Notes: a model not told the origin generated them from the letters alone. Positions 1-5,651 are shown, counted from the first letter of the stretch. The stretch is 5,651 bases of DNA from Ignavibacteriales bacterium (GCA_020061995.1 JAGUXE010000404.1:1-5651); one strand, 5' to 3'. Translations and numbers: made by a program.

Positions 1-321
1 CCTAAAGATTATTGTGGCGAAATCTGTTGTCGGTTCAGTTATCGTCCTGGTATCAATAATACAGCTATCCCATCCCAAACCTATTAACGATAACCCCTCA
101 ATCATAAATATTCTCTCTTTATATGTACCATTCCCCACATAAATAGTATCACCAAAACTGCTTATGTTTATGGCTTTTTGAATGCTGTCACTTGCCGTTG
201 CCCAGCTTGTGTAGGGGGGTTGGGCACTTCCGGTTTTGCTTACGTATCGGATTTCGGAGTGGAGAGGGAGTGTTAATAATAATAGGAATATCAACACTAT
301 TTTGTTGGAATGGTTTTTCAT
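1..321 (-). CDS. Secreted beta-helix repeat protein, N-terminal part (copy A; runs off left edge)
   Basis: This is the first 107 codons of a gene read leftward, with no stop before the window edge. Translation begins MKNHSNKIVL, followed by a Leu/Ile-rich stretch and LPLHS, a clear Sec signal peptide probably cut before EIRYVSKTG. The rest resembles residues 2-94 of the complete 599-residue neighbour (copy B): the shared core includes PPYTSWATASDSIQK, SSFGDTI, VGNGTY, GLSLIG and GWDSCIIDTRT. That is the N-terminal part of a right-handed parallel beta-helix fold, seen in many exported surface proteins. From about residue 94 the two proteins diverge. The ATG at 321 is preceded in frame by GTG and then a TAG stop, so the start is well bounded. 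Only a weak purine run (AGAAAG) lies upstream. It is 201 bp from the preceding gene, so it may have its own promoter, though I could not identify one. By analogy with copies B and C, a T9SS sorting domain is expected beyond the edge. Its function is unknown. Confidence 0.85.
   Translation of the reverse strand, partial: MKNHSNKIVLIFLLLLTLPLHSEIRYVSKTGSAQPPYTSWATASDSIQKAINISSFGDTIYVGNGTYKERIFMIEGLSLIGLGWDSCIIDTRTITEPTTDFATIIFR
43..275 (-). repeat. Direct repeat, N-terminal coding DNA of copy A
   Basis: This matches 5024-5256 at a constant offset of 4981 without gaps. I count about 39 mismatches in 233 positions (about 83% identity). The stretch 229-275 is identical over 47 bp and encodes the end of the signal peptide and the first mature residues (LPLHSEIRYVSKTG). 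Likeness falls off below position 43 and above 275. Confidence 0.85.
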
Positions 322-331
322 CACTACTTTC

Positions 332-371
332 TAAGAATTATGAAAGTTATTTTATTCAACTTAAGAATTAT
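332..371. repeat. Short direct repeat TAAGAATTAT upstream of copy A
   Basis: TAAGAATTAT occurs exactly at 332-341 and 362-371, with starts 30 bp apart (about three helical turns), between 11 and 50 bases upstream of the copy A start codon. It could be a pair of regulator sites, but the region is so AT-rich that chance is plausible. Confidence 0.3.
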
Positions 372-446
372 TACATCTAATTTCCAACCTTCGGGGTTTT
401 GAAAAGCTAGAAGTTTTTTTTATACAAAAAATATGAATCCCCAATG

Positions 447-474
447 GTAGAGACTTGCTGCGGCAAGTCTCTAC
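447..474. repeat. Perfect 28-nt palindromic element, intergenic
   Basis: Two 12-base arms, GTAGAGACTTGC and GCAAGTCTCTAC, are exact reverse complements around a 4-base centre TGCG. The element ends 48 bp past the stop codon of the propeller gene. It has the same length (28 nt) and nearly the same outer bases (GTAGAGA...TCTCTAC) as the palindrome inside that gene at 693-720, which suggests one dispersed repeat family. As RNA it would form a stable hairpin in the 3' untranslated part of the operon transcript and could stabilise the end or assist termination. It is not a textbook intrinsic terminator, because the nearest T-run on the minus strand (T6 at 431-426) starts 15 bases after the stem. 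Confidence 0.85.
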
Positions 475-492
475 GCAGCAAATTCAAAGATT

Positions 493-502
493 GGCAAGTC
501 CC
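493..502. repeat. Possible decayed half-copy of the palindrome arm
   Basis: GGCAAGTCCC matches GGCAAGTCTC (462-471, the right arm of the nearby palindrome) at 9 of 10 bases. No left arm is visible. It could be a degraded copy or chance similarity in a short stretch. Confidence 0.25.
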
Positions 503-522
503 TTCATTAATAAATATTAAAC

Positions 523-3495
523 CTACCTCATCAATATCATCTTCTTAGTTTCAACAAAACTCCCTGCTTGCAAACGGTAGAAATATATTCCCGATGATAA
601 ACCTGATGCATCAAATTTAACTTCGTAAGTGCCGGGTTGTTTTTCTTCGTTTACGAGGGTGGTTACTTCTCTTCCGAGAATATCATATATGCGTAGAGAG
701 ACGCCGTGGCGTGTCTCTGCATTATTCGGGATAGAATATTTAATTGTCGTTACCGGATTAAAAGGGTTTGGGTAGTTTTGGTTTAATTGATAACCGGTAA
801 TATTTAAATTAGCATTGCTACCTTCGTCTCCGGAGAGAAGAATAGGATCGATAGTTGAGATTATTTTTCCTGAAGGACCTACAAAATAAAGATGAGTTAA
901 GCTTTTACCACCAACATCATAAAAGTGGGTCATCATTTCGGTTTCATAAGTTGTCCAGGTTTCGCCTTGATTGGTGGAATATATAACATTGCCAAAATTC
1001 CCGACGGCAACTACAGTATCCGGATTCAAAAATTTGACAGCATTAAGGTCTGGCGTTCTTACATTCATGTAACTCCAGGAATTTCCTCCATTGATGGTTC
1101 TGGCTATAATTCCAGATTGCCCTACTGCAACCCCCAACAACGAATCTCTAAAAACTAAGTCACTAAAATTTTTTCCAAATGGGGAAATGGTAGTAGGCCA
1201 TACTGAACCGGCATCGGTTGAAACTTTTATTTTTCCCCCTGCCCCGGCTAAACAAATTTTATTATAACCAAACCAAGCAACACCAGGATAATTTTCTGCA
1301 AAACCTGAAACAACAGACCAGTTATCACCTCCGTTTGTAGTTTTAAGAGTTCTACCGGAACTTGCAGATATGACCCCCTTCTTTTCATCATAGAAATTCA
1401 TTTTCAGAAGCATATAGGTTGTAAAACTTGGACGAGTTGTCCATGATAATCCCAGGTCATTGCTGACTAAAAATTCCCCGTTATAACCTGCGGCAAATAT
1501 TAGAGTATCTGAAATCTTCTTTATATCGAGAAGATTTTCATTTCTTCCCGTTGGTCTTATTGTCCAATCTTTTCCCCCGTCTGAAGTTCTTACTATAACA
1601 CCGTTATCACCAACTGCAATGGCAATTTTCTCGTTAATAAACTCAATTGCATTAATATTTTTATCGGTTTTAGAGTTCCTTGTAAACAGTTTCAGAATTG
1701 ACTTAGAATTCCGTTTGTTTTTTAAGATTATTCCGTCAGTTCCAACAATGAAATAACTTTTATCAACAGAAAATATACTTCTCAACCAGTGTGAAGAGGG
1801 CTGAAATTCAACAGTCCAGGTTTTACCTTTATCAACTGATTTAATAACAGTACCGTTAATTCCGACAGCAACTATTAAGTTAGAATCAATTACACTAACA
1901 GATTGAAGTGTTTGATTTGTTGGAGAAGAAATCTTACTCCAATTAAATCCACCATTTGTAGAACGGAGAAGCAATCCGGATGGACCAACTATTATACCGA
2001 TGTTCTCATCAAAAAAACTAATTCCATTCAAATTCAGGTCGGTCCCCGAGTAGGGATCACTCCATGTAAGTCCACCGTCCGTAGATATAACGATTGTCCC
2101 TAAAGTACCACAAGCAACCAGTCTATTTTCATTAATACTACTTATTGATAATAGATGAGATGAAACTCCGGTATTAGAGACATTCCATGAGGTCCCGCCG
2201 TTCGATGTTTTGATAACAACGCCATTATGCCCTACTCCGGTTCCATTGTTCTCATCTCTAAAATTTAATGCATAAATATTACCATTATCGGGGAGATAAT
2301 ACTTCCCCCAAGAGTTACCGAAATCGGTACTTTTTGAAATAACTCCATTTTCACTTGATAGGAAAGCGGTTGAATTGTTTACTAATACAGAACTGTAAAT
2401 TGTATTAGAAATATCAGACTCTTTCGGCATCCAACTTCTGCCGCCATCAGAAGTAGTTTGCACTTTTCCGTTCAAGCCAGCAACAATACCGGTAAGTGTA
2501 TCTGCAAAGTGAACAGTATTCAACCATGAATTAAATCCTGAAGAAACTCTATCCCAATTCATCCCCCCATCTATTGAACGGAAAACTTCACCATGTACAC
2601 CGACTGCTATACCGAACAATGAATCTTTAAATGCCAATCCTTTTATTGTTTTTGTTGGGGGAGTAGCGACTGTATCCCAGGTAAGCCCGAGGTCGGTTGA
2701 ATAAACCATAAATCCATTACTTCCAGCGAGTATTACTTTGTTGTTTGGCAGTATCCCAGTGGCGAATAAACTTACACTATAACCCAAAAAATTTGTGGTA
2801 ATAGTAGCCCCCGAATTTGTAAATCGAAAAACCCTTCCCGCGTCACCCCCTGAAATTCCAATTCCATTCGGAAAAAACTTCATATCATAATTCATGTAAT
2901 ACGAAATTTGCTGCCAATTGACTCCCCCATTTGTTGTTCTATATGTTTGATTCCCACCGGTAACTCCAATTGATGAAGTTAAAAAATTTATTGCTGTACC
3001 CGAATATGTATTAGTAATTTCTGCTAAAACCGACCAAGTTTTTCCTGAATCAACTGTTCTTAGGATTGTCTGATAACCACATATATACCCGACATATTGG
3101 TTAAAGAATGAGATTGCAGATAATTTTTTTGTAGTGTTAGAAATTACCGGATACCAATGTTCACCATCGTCTTCTGTTAAAAAGATAGTCCCCTCATCTC
3201 CTATAACTAAATAGCTAGAACCATTAATAAGGTATCCGTCTCTCAAGTGACTGTTTGTAGGGGCTTTAACATTTAACCAACTAATTCCGTCATCGGTTGA
3301 TTTGAAGATTGTTCCGTAATCACCTATGGCAAGTGCTATACTCACATTGTTAGGAAACTGCTTATACACCACCTTGTTTAAGTTATTAATTGTGGGACTT
3401 GGATTTAACCAAATGTATTGTGAAAAAACGTCACTATTTAGCAATGCTAACAAGAATAATAAGCTAACCCAAATTCGTTTGACTCTTTGATGCAT
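523..3495 (-). CDS. Secreted multi-blade YCF48/Asp-box beta-propeller protein with T9SS sorting domain
   Basis: This is a complete 990-residue protein, ATG at 3495 to TAG at 525-523. Residues 1-26 form a Sec signal peptide (basic start, VSLLFLLALL core, probable cut after DVFSQ). Residues about 27-885 carry a repeat of about 41 residues ending in an Asp-box (S/T-x-D/N-x-G-x-x-W), for example STDDGISW at 66-73, SIDGGMNW at 307-314, STDGGLTW at 471-478 and TINGGNSW at 800-807. I count 18 with the Trp and three degenerate ones near 226-232, 591-600 and 873-884. The family (YCF48/HCF136, BNR and sortilin-like repeats) folds into beta-propellers. Residues about 904-990 are a T9SS type A sorting domain (QNYPNPFNPVTTIKYSIP, IYDILGREV, SGIYFYRLQ, final KKMILMR). 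The product is therefore probably exported through T9SS and surface-attached or released. It is the third gene of a tight minus-strand cluster, 10 bases after copy B, with a good ribosome binding site. Residues 926-934 are encoded by a palindrome. No catalytic residues can be assigned; a photosystem-assembly role, as for chloroplast YCF48, is not implied. Confidence 0.95.
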   Translation of the reverse strand: MHQRVKRIWVSLLFLLALLNSDVFSQYIWLNPSPTINNLNKVVYKQFPNNVSIALAIGDYGTIFKSTDDGISWLNVKAPTNSHLRDGYLINGSSYLVIGDEGTIFLTEDDGEHWYPVISNTTKKLSAISFFNQYVGYICGYQTILRTVDSGKTWSVLAEITNTYSGTAINFLTSSIGVTGGNQTYRTTNGGVNWQQISYYMNYDMKFFPNGIGISGGDAGRVFRFTNSGATITTNFLGYSVSLFATGILPNNKVILAGSNGFMVYSTDLGLTWDTVATPPTKTIKGLAFKDSLFGIAVGVHGEVFRSIDGGMNWDRVSSGFNSWLNTVHFADTLTGIVAGLNGKVQTTSDGGRSWMPKESDISNTIYSSVLVNNSTAFLSSENGVISKSTDFGNSWGKYYLPDNGNIYALNFRDENNGTGVGHNGVVIKTSNGGTSWNVSNTGVSSHLLSISSINENRLVACGTLGTIVISTDGGLTWSDPYSGTDLNLNGISFFDENIGIIVGPSGLLLRSTNGGFNWSKISSPTNQTLQSVSVIDSNLIVAVGINGTVIKSVDKGKTWTVEFQPSSHWLRSIFSVDKSYFIVGTDGIILKNKRNSKSILKLFTRNSKTDKNINAIEFINEKIAIAVGDNGVIVRTSDGGKDWTIRPTGRNENLLDIKKISDTLIFAAGYNGEFLVSNDLGLSWTTRPSFTTYMLLKMNFYDEKKGVISASSGRTLKTTNGGDNWSVVSGFAENYPGVAWFGYNKICLAGAGGKIKVSTDAGSVWPTTISPFGKNFSDLVFRDSLLGVAVGQSGIIARTINGGNSWSYMNVRTPDLNAVKFLNPDTVVAVGNFGNVIYSTNQGETWTTYETEMMTHFYDVGGKSLTHLYFVGPSGKIISTIDPILLSGDEGSNANLNITGYQLNQNYPNPFNPVTTIKYSIPNNAETRHGVSLRIYDILGREVTTLVNEEKQPGTYEVKFDASGLSSGIYFYRLQAGSFVETKKMILMR
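693..720. repeat. 28-nt imperfect palindrome inside the sorting-domain coding sequence
   Basis: On the plus strand the left arm GTAGAGAGACGCC pairs with the right arm GGCGTGTCTCTGC, offset around a GT centre. Of 13 opposed positions, 11 are Watson-Crick, one is G-T and one is a G-G mismatch. Read on the coding (minus) strand, it supplies codons for AETRHGVSL (residues 926-934) plus the first base of Arg935, between the conserved SIPNN strand and the IYDILGREV strand of the T9SS sorting domain. Length and outer bases match the intergenic palindrome at 447-474, while the inner bases differ. The reading frame is intact across it. Confidence 0.75.
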
Positions 3496-3501
3496 ATTTG
3501 T

Positions 3502-3508
3502 TCCTTTA
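3502..3508 (-). promoter_or_regulatory. Ribosome binding site of the propeller gene, overlapping copy B stop
   Basis: The minus strand reads TAAAGGAACAAATATG: the TAA stop of copy B (3508-3506) runs straight into AGGA, which sits 6 bases before the ATG at 3495. This spacing is good, supports the chosen start, and suggests translational coupling between copy B and the propeller gene. Confidence 0.65.
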
Positions 3509-5305
3509 TTTCAACAATATCATTTTACCCAAACCGGTAAATACCGGATGGTTGTTTCTGTTTATCACTTGAAGTTTATAGATGTAGATGCCTGTTGCTA
3601 TATCATTATTGTAACCCGTTGACCATTCCGGCATTCCGTCACTCCGTTTGCCTCTTGAATCAAATTCTTTTTCGTAGTAGCCTTTATCTTGCCAGCCGTT
3701 TACTAATACTTCTACTATTTCTCCTTTTATATCATAGATGTATAGTTTTACATATCCTCCTTCTTTTAATCGATACGGAATTATTGTCCTCGGATTAAAT
3801 GGATTCGGATAATTATTCAGTAGTTTGTATTCTTCTAAAACCAAAGGGGGAAATTCTGCATTTCCGGTTATTGTTACGGTTACTTCTTCTCCCGGGGCTG
3901 ACTGATTTTCGGTTGAGTCTAACGCTGTTACAAGGTAATAATATTTTGTCTCGCTGTTTCTGTAAGGAAGGTTTTCTCTGAATAGCGTATCAGTTGTTGA
4001 GCCTACTAACTTTGTTGTGTCATAGATAAATCCGGTTACTGTGTCTCTGTATATTCGGTAGTACTTAAAGTCTGATTCTGTGTTTTTATTCCATTTCAGA
4101 ACAATTTGTTTTTCTTCATACACTCCGGTTATGTTCCTTGGTGGTTTTGGGGCTAAGTCTTGATAGGTGTATTTTTCTCCATAAGGTCCGCCAAACAATC
4201 CTATATCACTCCTTGTTCCGTCACGGTCTAATATTTCGGGGTCTCCGGCATCTATTAACCGTGAGTACAGTTGTAAATAAAAGTTTAAGCTGTCTTCATT
4301 TACAAACATAGGGTTGACCGATAGATTTGTGCTGTCAGGTGTAAAACCTGAGTAATTTGTTCCGTTGTTCCATGAATTATTGTATTTTACATTTGGTTGA
4401 CCAGTTGCTATATTTTTTATACCACTACTATTATTTAATAAAATATTATTTCTTACTATTCTATTAGAGTTTGCATTTATACCCTCATTAAACCCGATTA
4501 CTAAATTATTTATTTTTTCATATGGGAGATCAGGATGCCCTGCAGTTATTCCGTAACCCCTTCGTGTATTATCAATTAATAAATTATTATAAACCTTACT
4601 GATTCCGTTGCTGGGCATTGATATACCTTTTGCCAAATCACCAATCACTTTTATAGTATTGTTAAATATTACTGCTCGTGCACCTAAGGTTGTTCCTATG
4701 CCTTTATCTCTTACATTAAAAATAAAATTATTATATATTGAATCGAGTACTGTGGTTCCTGATGCAAACACATCTATACCTACCTGTACATCACTCATGA
4801 TATTGTCTTTTATAGTCACATATGTATTTGATGTTGAGATTCCCTCCCATGCAGCAGAAAATTTATTGTTTCGGATTTCTCCATAAAGAACGGGTGGATC
4901 ATTTATACCCGGATAACATGATATTCCTATTCCTCCGGTTGTGTTTGTTACTATTATATGAAAGCCTTCTATCATACATTTATCTTTCATAGTCACTGAG
5001 TAAAAACTTTGTGGATAAGAAAGTGTTCTTGTATCAATAATGCAACTATCCCAACCGGAACCGATTAATGATAATCCGTTTATCATAAAGATTTGTTCTA
5101 TATAAGTGCCGTTACCTACACAAATAGTATCACCAAAACTGCTTAAGCTTATGCACTTCTGAATGCTGTCACTTGCAGTAGCCCAGCTTGTGTATGGTGG
5201 TTGTGCTGCTCCGGTTTTGCTTACGTATCGGATTTCGGAGTGGAGAGGGAGTGTTATCAGAAGTATCAAGAGATATACTGTTTTTATTCTTATGTTGTTC
5301 ATCAT
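3506..5305 (-). CDS. Secreted parallel beta-helix / FN3-like protein with T9SS sorting domain (copy B)
   Basis: This is a complete 599-residue protein, ATG at 5305 to TAA at 3508-3506. Residues 1-23 form a Sec signal peptide (hydrophobic YLLILLITLPL, probable cut near LHS/EIRY). Residues about 25-345 look like a right-handed parallel beta-helix: VGNGTY near the start, then repeated short strands with Asn-rich turns (EIRNNKF, IKDNIM, IFNNTI, VYNNLL, INNLVI, VRNNILL). IDAGDPEILDRDGTRSDIGLFGGPYG-type residues at 351-376 close the helix, a motif common after such domains in exported proteins. Residues about 388-480 resemble a fibronectin type III domain (PPRNITG, LKWNKNTESDFKYYRIYR, YYYLVTALDSTENQS). 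Residues 492-599 are a T9SS type A sorting domain (NNYPNPFNPRTIIPYRL, LYIYDIKGEIV, GIYIYKLQV, final GKMILLK). It carries an extra segment at about 552-571 compared with the propeller protein's domain. The probable role is a surface or secreted binding protein or a polysaccharide-active scaffold; no lyase catalytic residues are evident. Met2 (ATG at 5302) is an equally plausible start, since copy A aligns to it. Confidence 0.93.
   Translation of the reverse strand: MMNNIRIKTVYLLILLITLPLHSEIRYVSKTGAAQPPYTSWATASDSIQKCISLSSFGDTICVGNGTYIEQIFMINGLSLIGSGWDSCIIDTRTLSYPQSFYSVTMKDKCMIEGFHIIVTNTTGGIGISCYPGINDPPVLYGEIRNNKFSAAWEGISTSNTYVTIKDNIMSDVQVGIDVFASGTTVLDSIYNNFIFNVRDKGIGTTLGARAVIFNNTIKVIGDLAKGISMPSNGISKVYNNLLIDNTRRGYGITAGHPDLPYEKINNLVIGFNEGINANSNRIVRNNILLNNSSGIKNIATGQPNVKYNNSWNNGTNYSGFTPDSTNLSVNPMFVNEDSLNFYLQLYSRLIDAGDPEILDRDGTRSDIGLFGGPYGEKYTYQDLAPKPPRNITGVYEEKQIVLKWNKNTESDFKYYRIYRDTVTGFIYDTTKLVGSTTDTLFRENLPYRNSETKYYYLVTALDSTENQSAPGEEVTVTITGNAEFPPLVLEEYKLLNNYPNPFNPRTIIPYRLKEGGYVKLYIYDIKGEIVEVLVNGWQDKGYYEKEFDSRGKRSDGMPEWSTGYNNDIATGIYIYKLQVINRNNHPVFTGLGKMILLK
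3509..3841 (-). repeat. Direct repeat, sorting-domain DNA of copy B
   Basis: This matches 5319-5651 base for base at a constant offset of 1810, with no gaps. By eye I count 20 mismatches in 333 positions (about 94% identity). The run 3780-3841 is identical to the window edge (62 bp), so the repeat very probably continues into copy C beyond the window and on into copy B above 3841. Confidence 0.9.
5024..5256 (-). repeat. Direct repeat, N-terminal coding DNA of copy B
   Basis: This is the partner of 43-275. The 47-bp identical core is 5210-5256, around the signal peptidase site. Together with the C-terminal repeat it marks both ends of the paralogue family as conserved in DNA. Confidence 0.85.
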
Positions 5306-5309
5306 TTAA

Positions 5310-5316
5310 CCCTTTT
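5310..5316 (-). promoter_or_regulatory. Ribosome binding site of copy B
   Basis: The minus strand reads AAAAGGGTTAAATGATG after the TG of copy C's TGA stop. The AAAAGGG is a Shine-Dalgarno-like purine run. It lies 4 bases from the first ATG (5305) and 7 from the second (5302), so spacing slightly favours the second. The 10-base gap to copy C implies one transcript. Confidence 0.5.
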
Positions 5317-5651
5317 CACTTCAACAATATCATTTTACCCAATCCGGTAAATACCGGTTGGTTGTTTATGTTTATTACCTGAAGTTTATAGATGTAGATA
5401 CCAGTAGCTATATCATTATTGTAACCCGTTGACCATTCCGGCATTCCTTCATTTCGCTTGCCTCTTGAATCAAATTCTTTTTCGTAGTAACCTTTATCCT
5501 GCCAGCCGTTTACTAATACTTCTACTATTTCTCCTTTGATGTCATAGATGTATAGTTTTACATATCCTCCTTCTTTTAGCCGATACGGGATTATTGTCCT
5601 CGGATTAAATGGATTCGGATAATTATTCAGTAGTTTGTATTCTTCTAAAAC
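5316..5651 (-). CDS. T9SS sorting domain of an upstream paralogue (copy C; C-terminal part, runs in from right edge)
   Basis: This is the last 111 codons plus the TGA stop (5318-5316) of a gene whose start lies outside the window. The visible part corresponds to residues 489-599 of copy B with no gaps and only four amino-acid differences: KRNEG for KRSDG, and ININNQPV for INRNNHPV. It contains the NNYPNPFNPRTIIPYRL, LYIYDIKGEIV, GWQDKGYYEKEFDSRG, GIYIYKLQV and GKMILLK segments of the T9SS type A sorting domain, so the product is an exported protein. It ends 10 bases before copy B, and the two are probably cotranscribed. Whether the missing N-terminal part is also a beta-helix cannot be seen here; it is inferred from the family likeness. 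Confidence 0.92.
   Translation of the reverse strand, partial: VLEEYKLLNNYPNPFNPRTIIPYRLKEGGYVKLYIYDIKGEIVEVLVNGWQDKGYYEKEFDSRGKRNEGMPEWSTGYNNDIATGIYIYKLQVININNQPVFTGLGKMILLK
5319..5651 (-). repeat. Direct repeat, sorting-domain DNA of copy C
   Basis: This is the partner of 3509-3841 at a constant offset of 1810, which equals the copy B gene plus one 10-base gap. That is the arrangement expected of tandemly duplicated genes. It is truncated by the window edge. Confidence 0.9.

Larger units (their letters stand above)
322..522. other. Intergenic region between propeller gene and copy A
   Basis: This is 201 bp without a credible gene, very AT-rich. It holds a perfect palindrome (447-474), a possible decayed half of it (493-502), a T8 tract facing an A6 tract (414-421 and 426-431), and a 10-bp direct repeat TAAGAATTAT at 332-341 and 362-371. 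The promoter of copy A, if it has one, must lie here. I looked for a -33 TTTG / -7 TAnnTTTG Bacteroidetes-type pair and for a sigma-70 pair on the minus strand and saw nothing convincing. Confidence 0.7.

Noticed and set aside
381..410. AACC-TTCGG-GGTT mini-hairpin as a regulatory RNA or terminator
   Set aside because: The stem is only four base pairs with no following T-run in the direction of transcription. It is too weak to support a call.
426..474. Palindrome plus T-run as a classical Rho-independent terminator for the operon
   Set aside because: On the minus strand the T6 run starts 15 bases after the stem rather than directly at its foot, and the palindrome has a relative inside a coding region where termination would be harmful. 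A repeat element is the better call; a secondary role in ending transcription remains possible.
523..3495. Photosystem II assembly factor (chloroplast YCF48/HCF136 role) or sialidase activity
   Set aside because: Only the repeat fold is shared. The protein is far longer, has a T9SS tag, and its neighbours have nothing to do with photosynthesis. Asp-boxes alone do not indicate sialidase catalysis, and I could not point to a catalytic arginine triad.
4608..4886. Plus-strand open frame opposite copy B, and other plus-strand frames opposite the large genes
   Set aside because: These lie wholly antisense to well-supported genes, have no recognisable protein features or ribosome binding sites, and are explained by codon composition of the minus-strand genes.
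1..5651. CRISPR array, defence system, insertion sequence or RNA gene
   Set aside because: No regularly spaced short repeats with unique spacers, no transposase or nuclease coding region, and no tRNA- or rRNA-like segment was seen on either strand. The repeats present are protein-coding paralogy and small palindromes.

Overview
The window looks like a chromosomal fragment of an AT-rich member of the Bacteroidota/Chlorobiota assemblage, most likely an Ignavibacteria-type bacterium. This rests on three observations. All genes encode exported proteins with Sec signal peptides. Every C-terminus in view is a type IX secretion (T9SS) type A sorting domain of the 'NYPNPFNP ... GIYFYRLQ ... KKMILMR' style. 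The 990-residue protein is a long YCF48/Asp-box repeat protein of a kind common in that group. No 16S, tRNA or housekeeping gene is present to fix the taxonomy, so this is inference from protein style.

All genes lie on the minus strand and are read right to left. (1) 5651-5316 is the last 111 codons of a gene entering from the right edge (copy C), with only its T9SS sorting domain visible. (2) 5305-3506 is a complete 599-residue protein (copy B): signal peptide, parallel beta-helix, one fibronectin type III-like domain, sorting domain. (3) 3495-523 is a complete 990-residue protein: signal peptide, about 21 Asp-box/YCF48 beta-propeller blades of about 41 residues, sorting domain. (4) 522-322 is a 201-bp intergenic region with a perfect 12-bp-arm palindrome. 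(5) 321-1 is the first 107 codons of a third beta-helix paralogue (copy A), running off the left edge.

Copies C, B and the propeller gene are separated by only 10 bases each, with Shine-Dalgarno-like sequences in or overlapping those gaps, so they are probably one transcript. Their products are probably co-exported across the outer membrane by T9SS and displayed on, or released from, the cell surface. No enzymatic role can be assigned.

The most interesting points are: a 28-nt imperfect palindrome sitting in frame inside the sorting domain of the propeller protein, with a same-length, same-ended palindrome just downstream of that gene; a family of beta-helix genes with conserved ends and apparently variable middles, where the sorting-domain DNA is about 94% identical between neighbours; and a propeller region whose blade count fits three seven-bladed propellers. 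I see no defence system, CRISPR array, insertion sequence or RNA gene.
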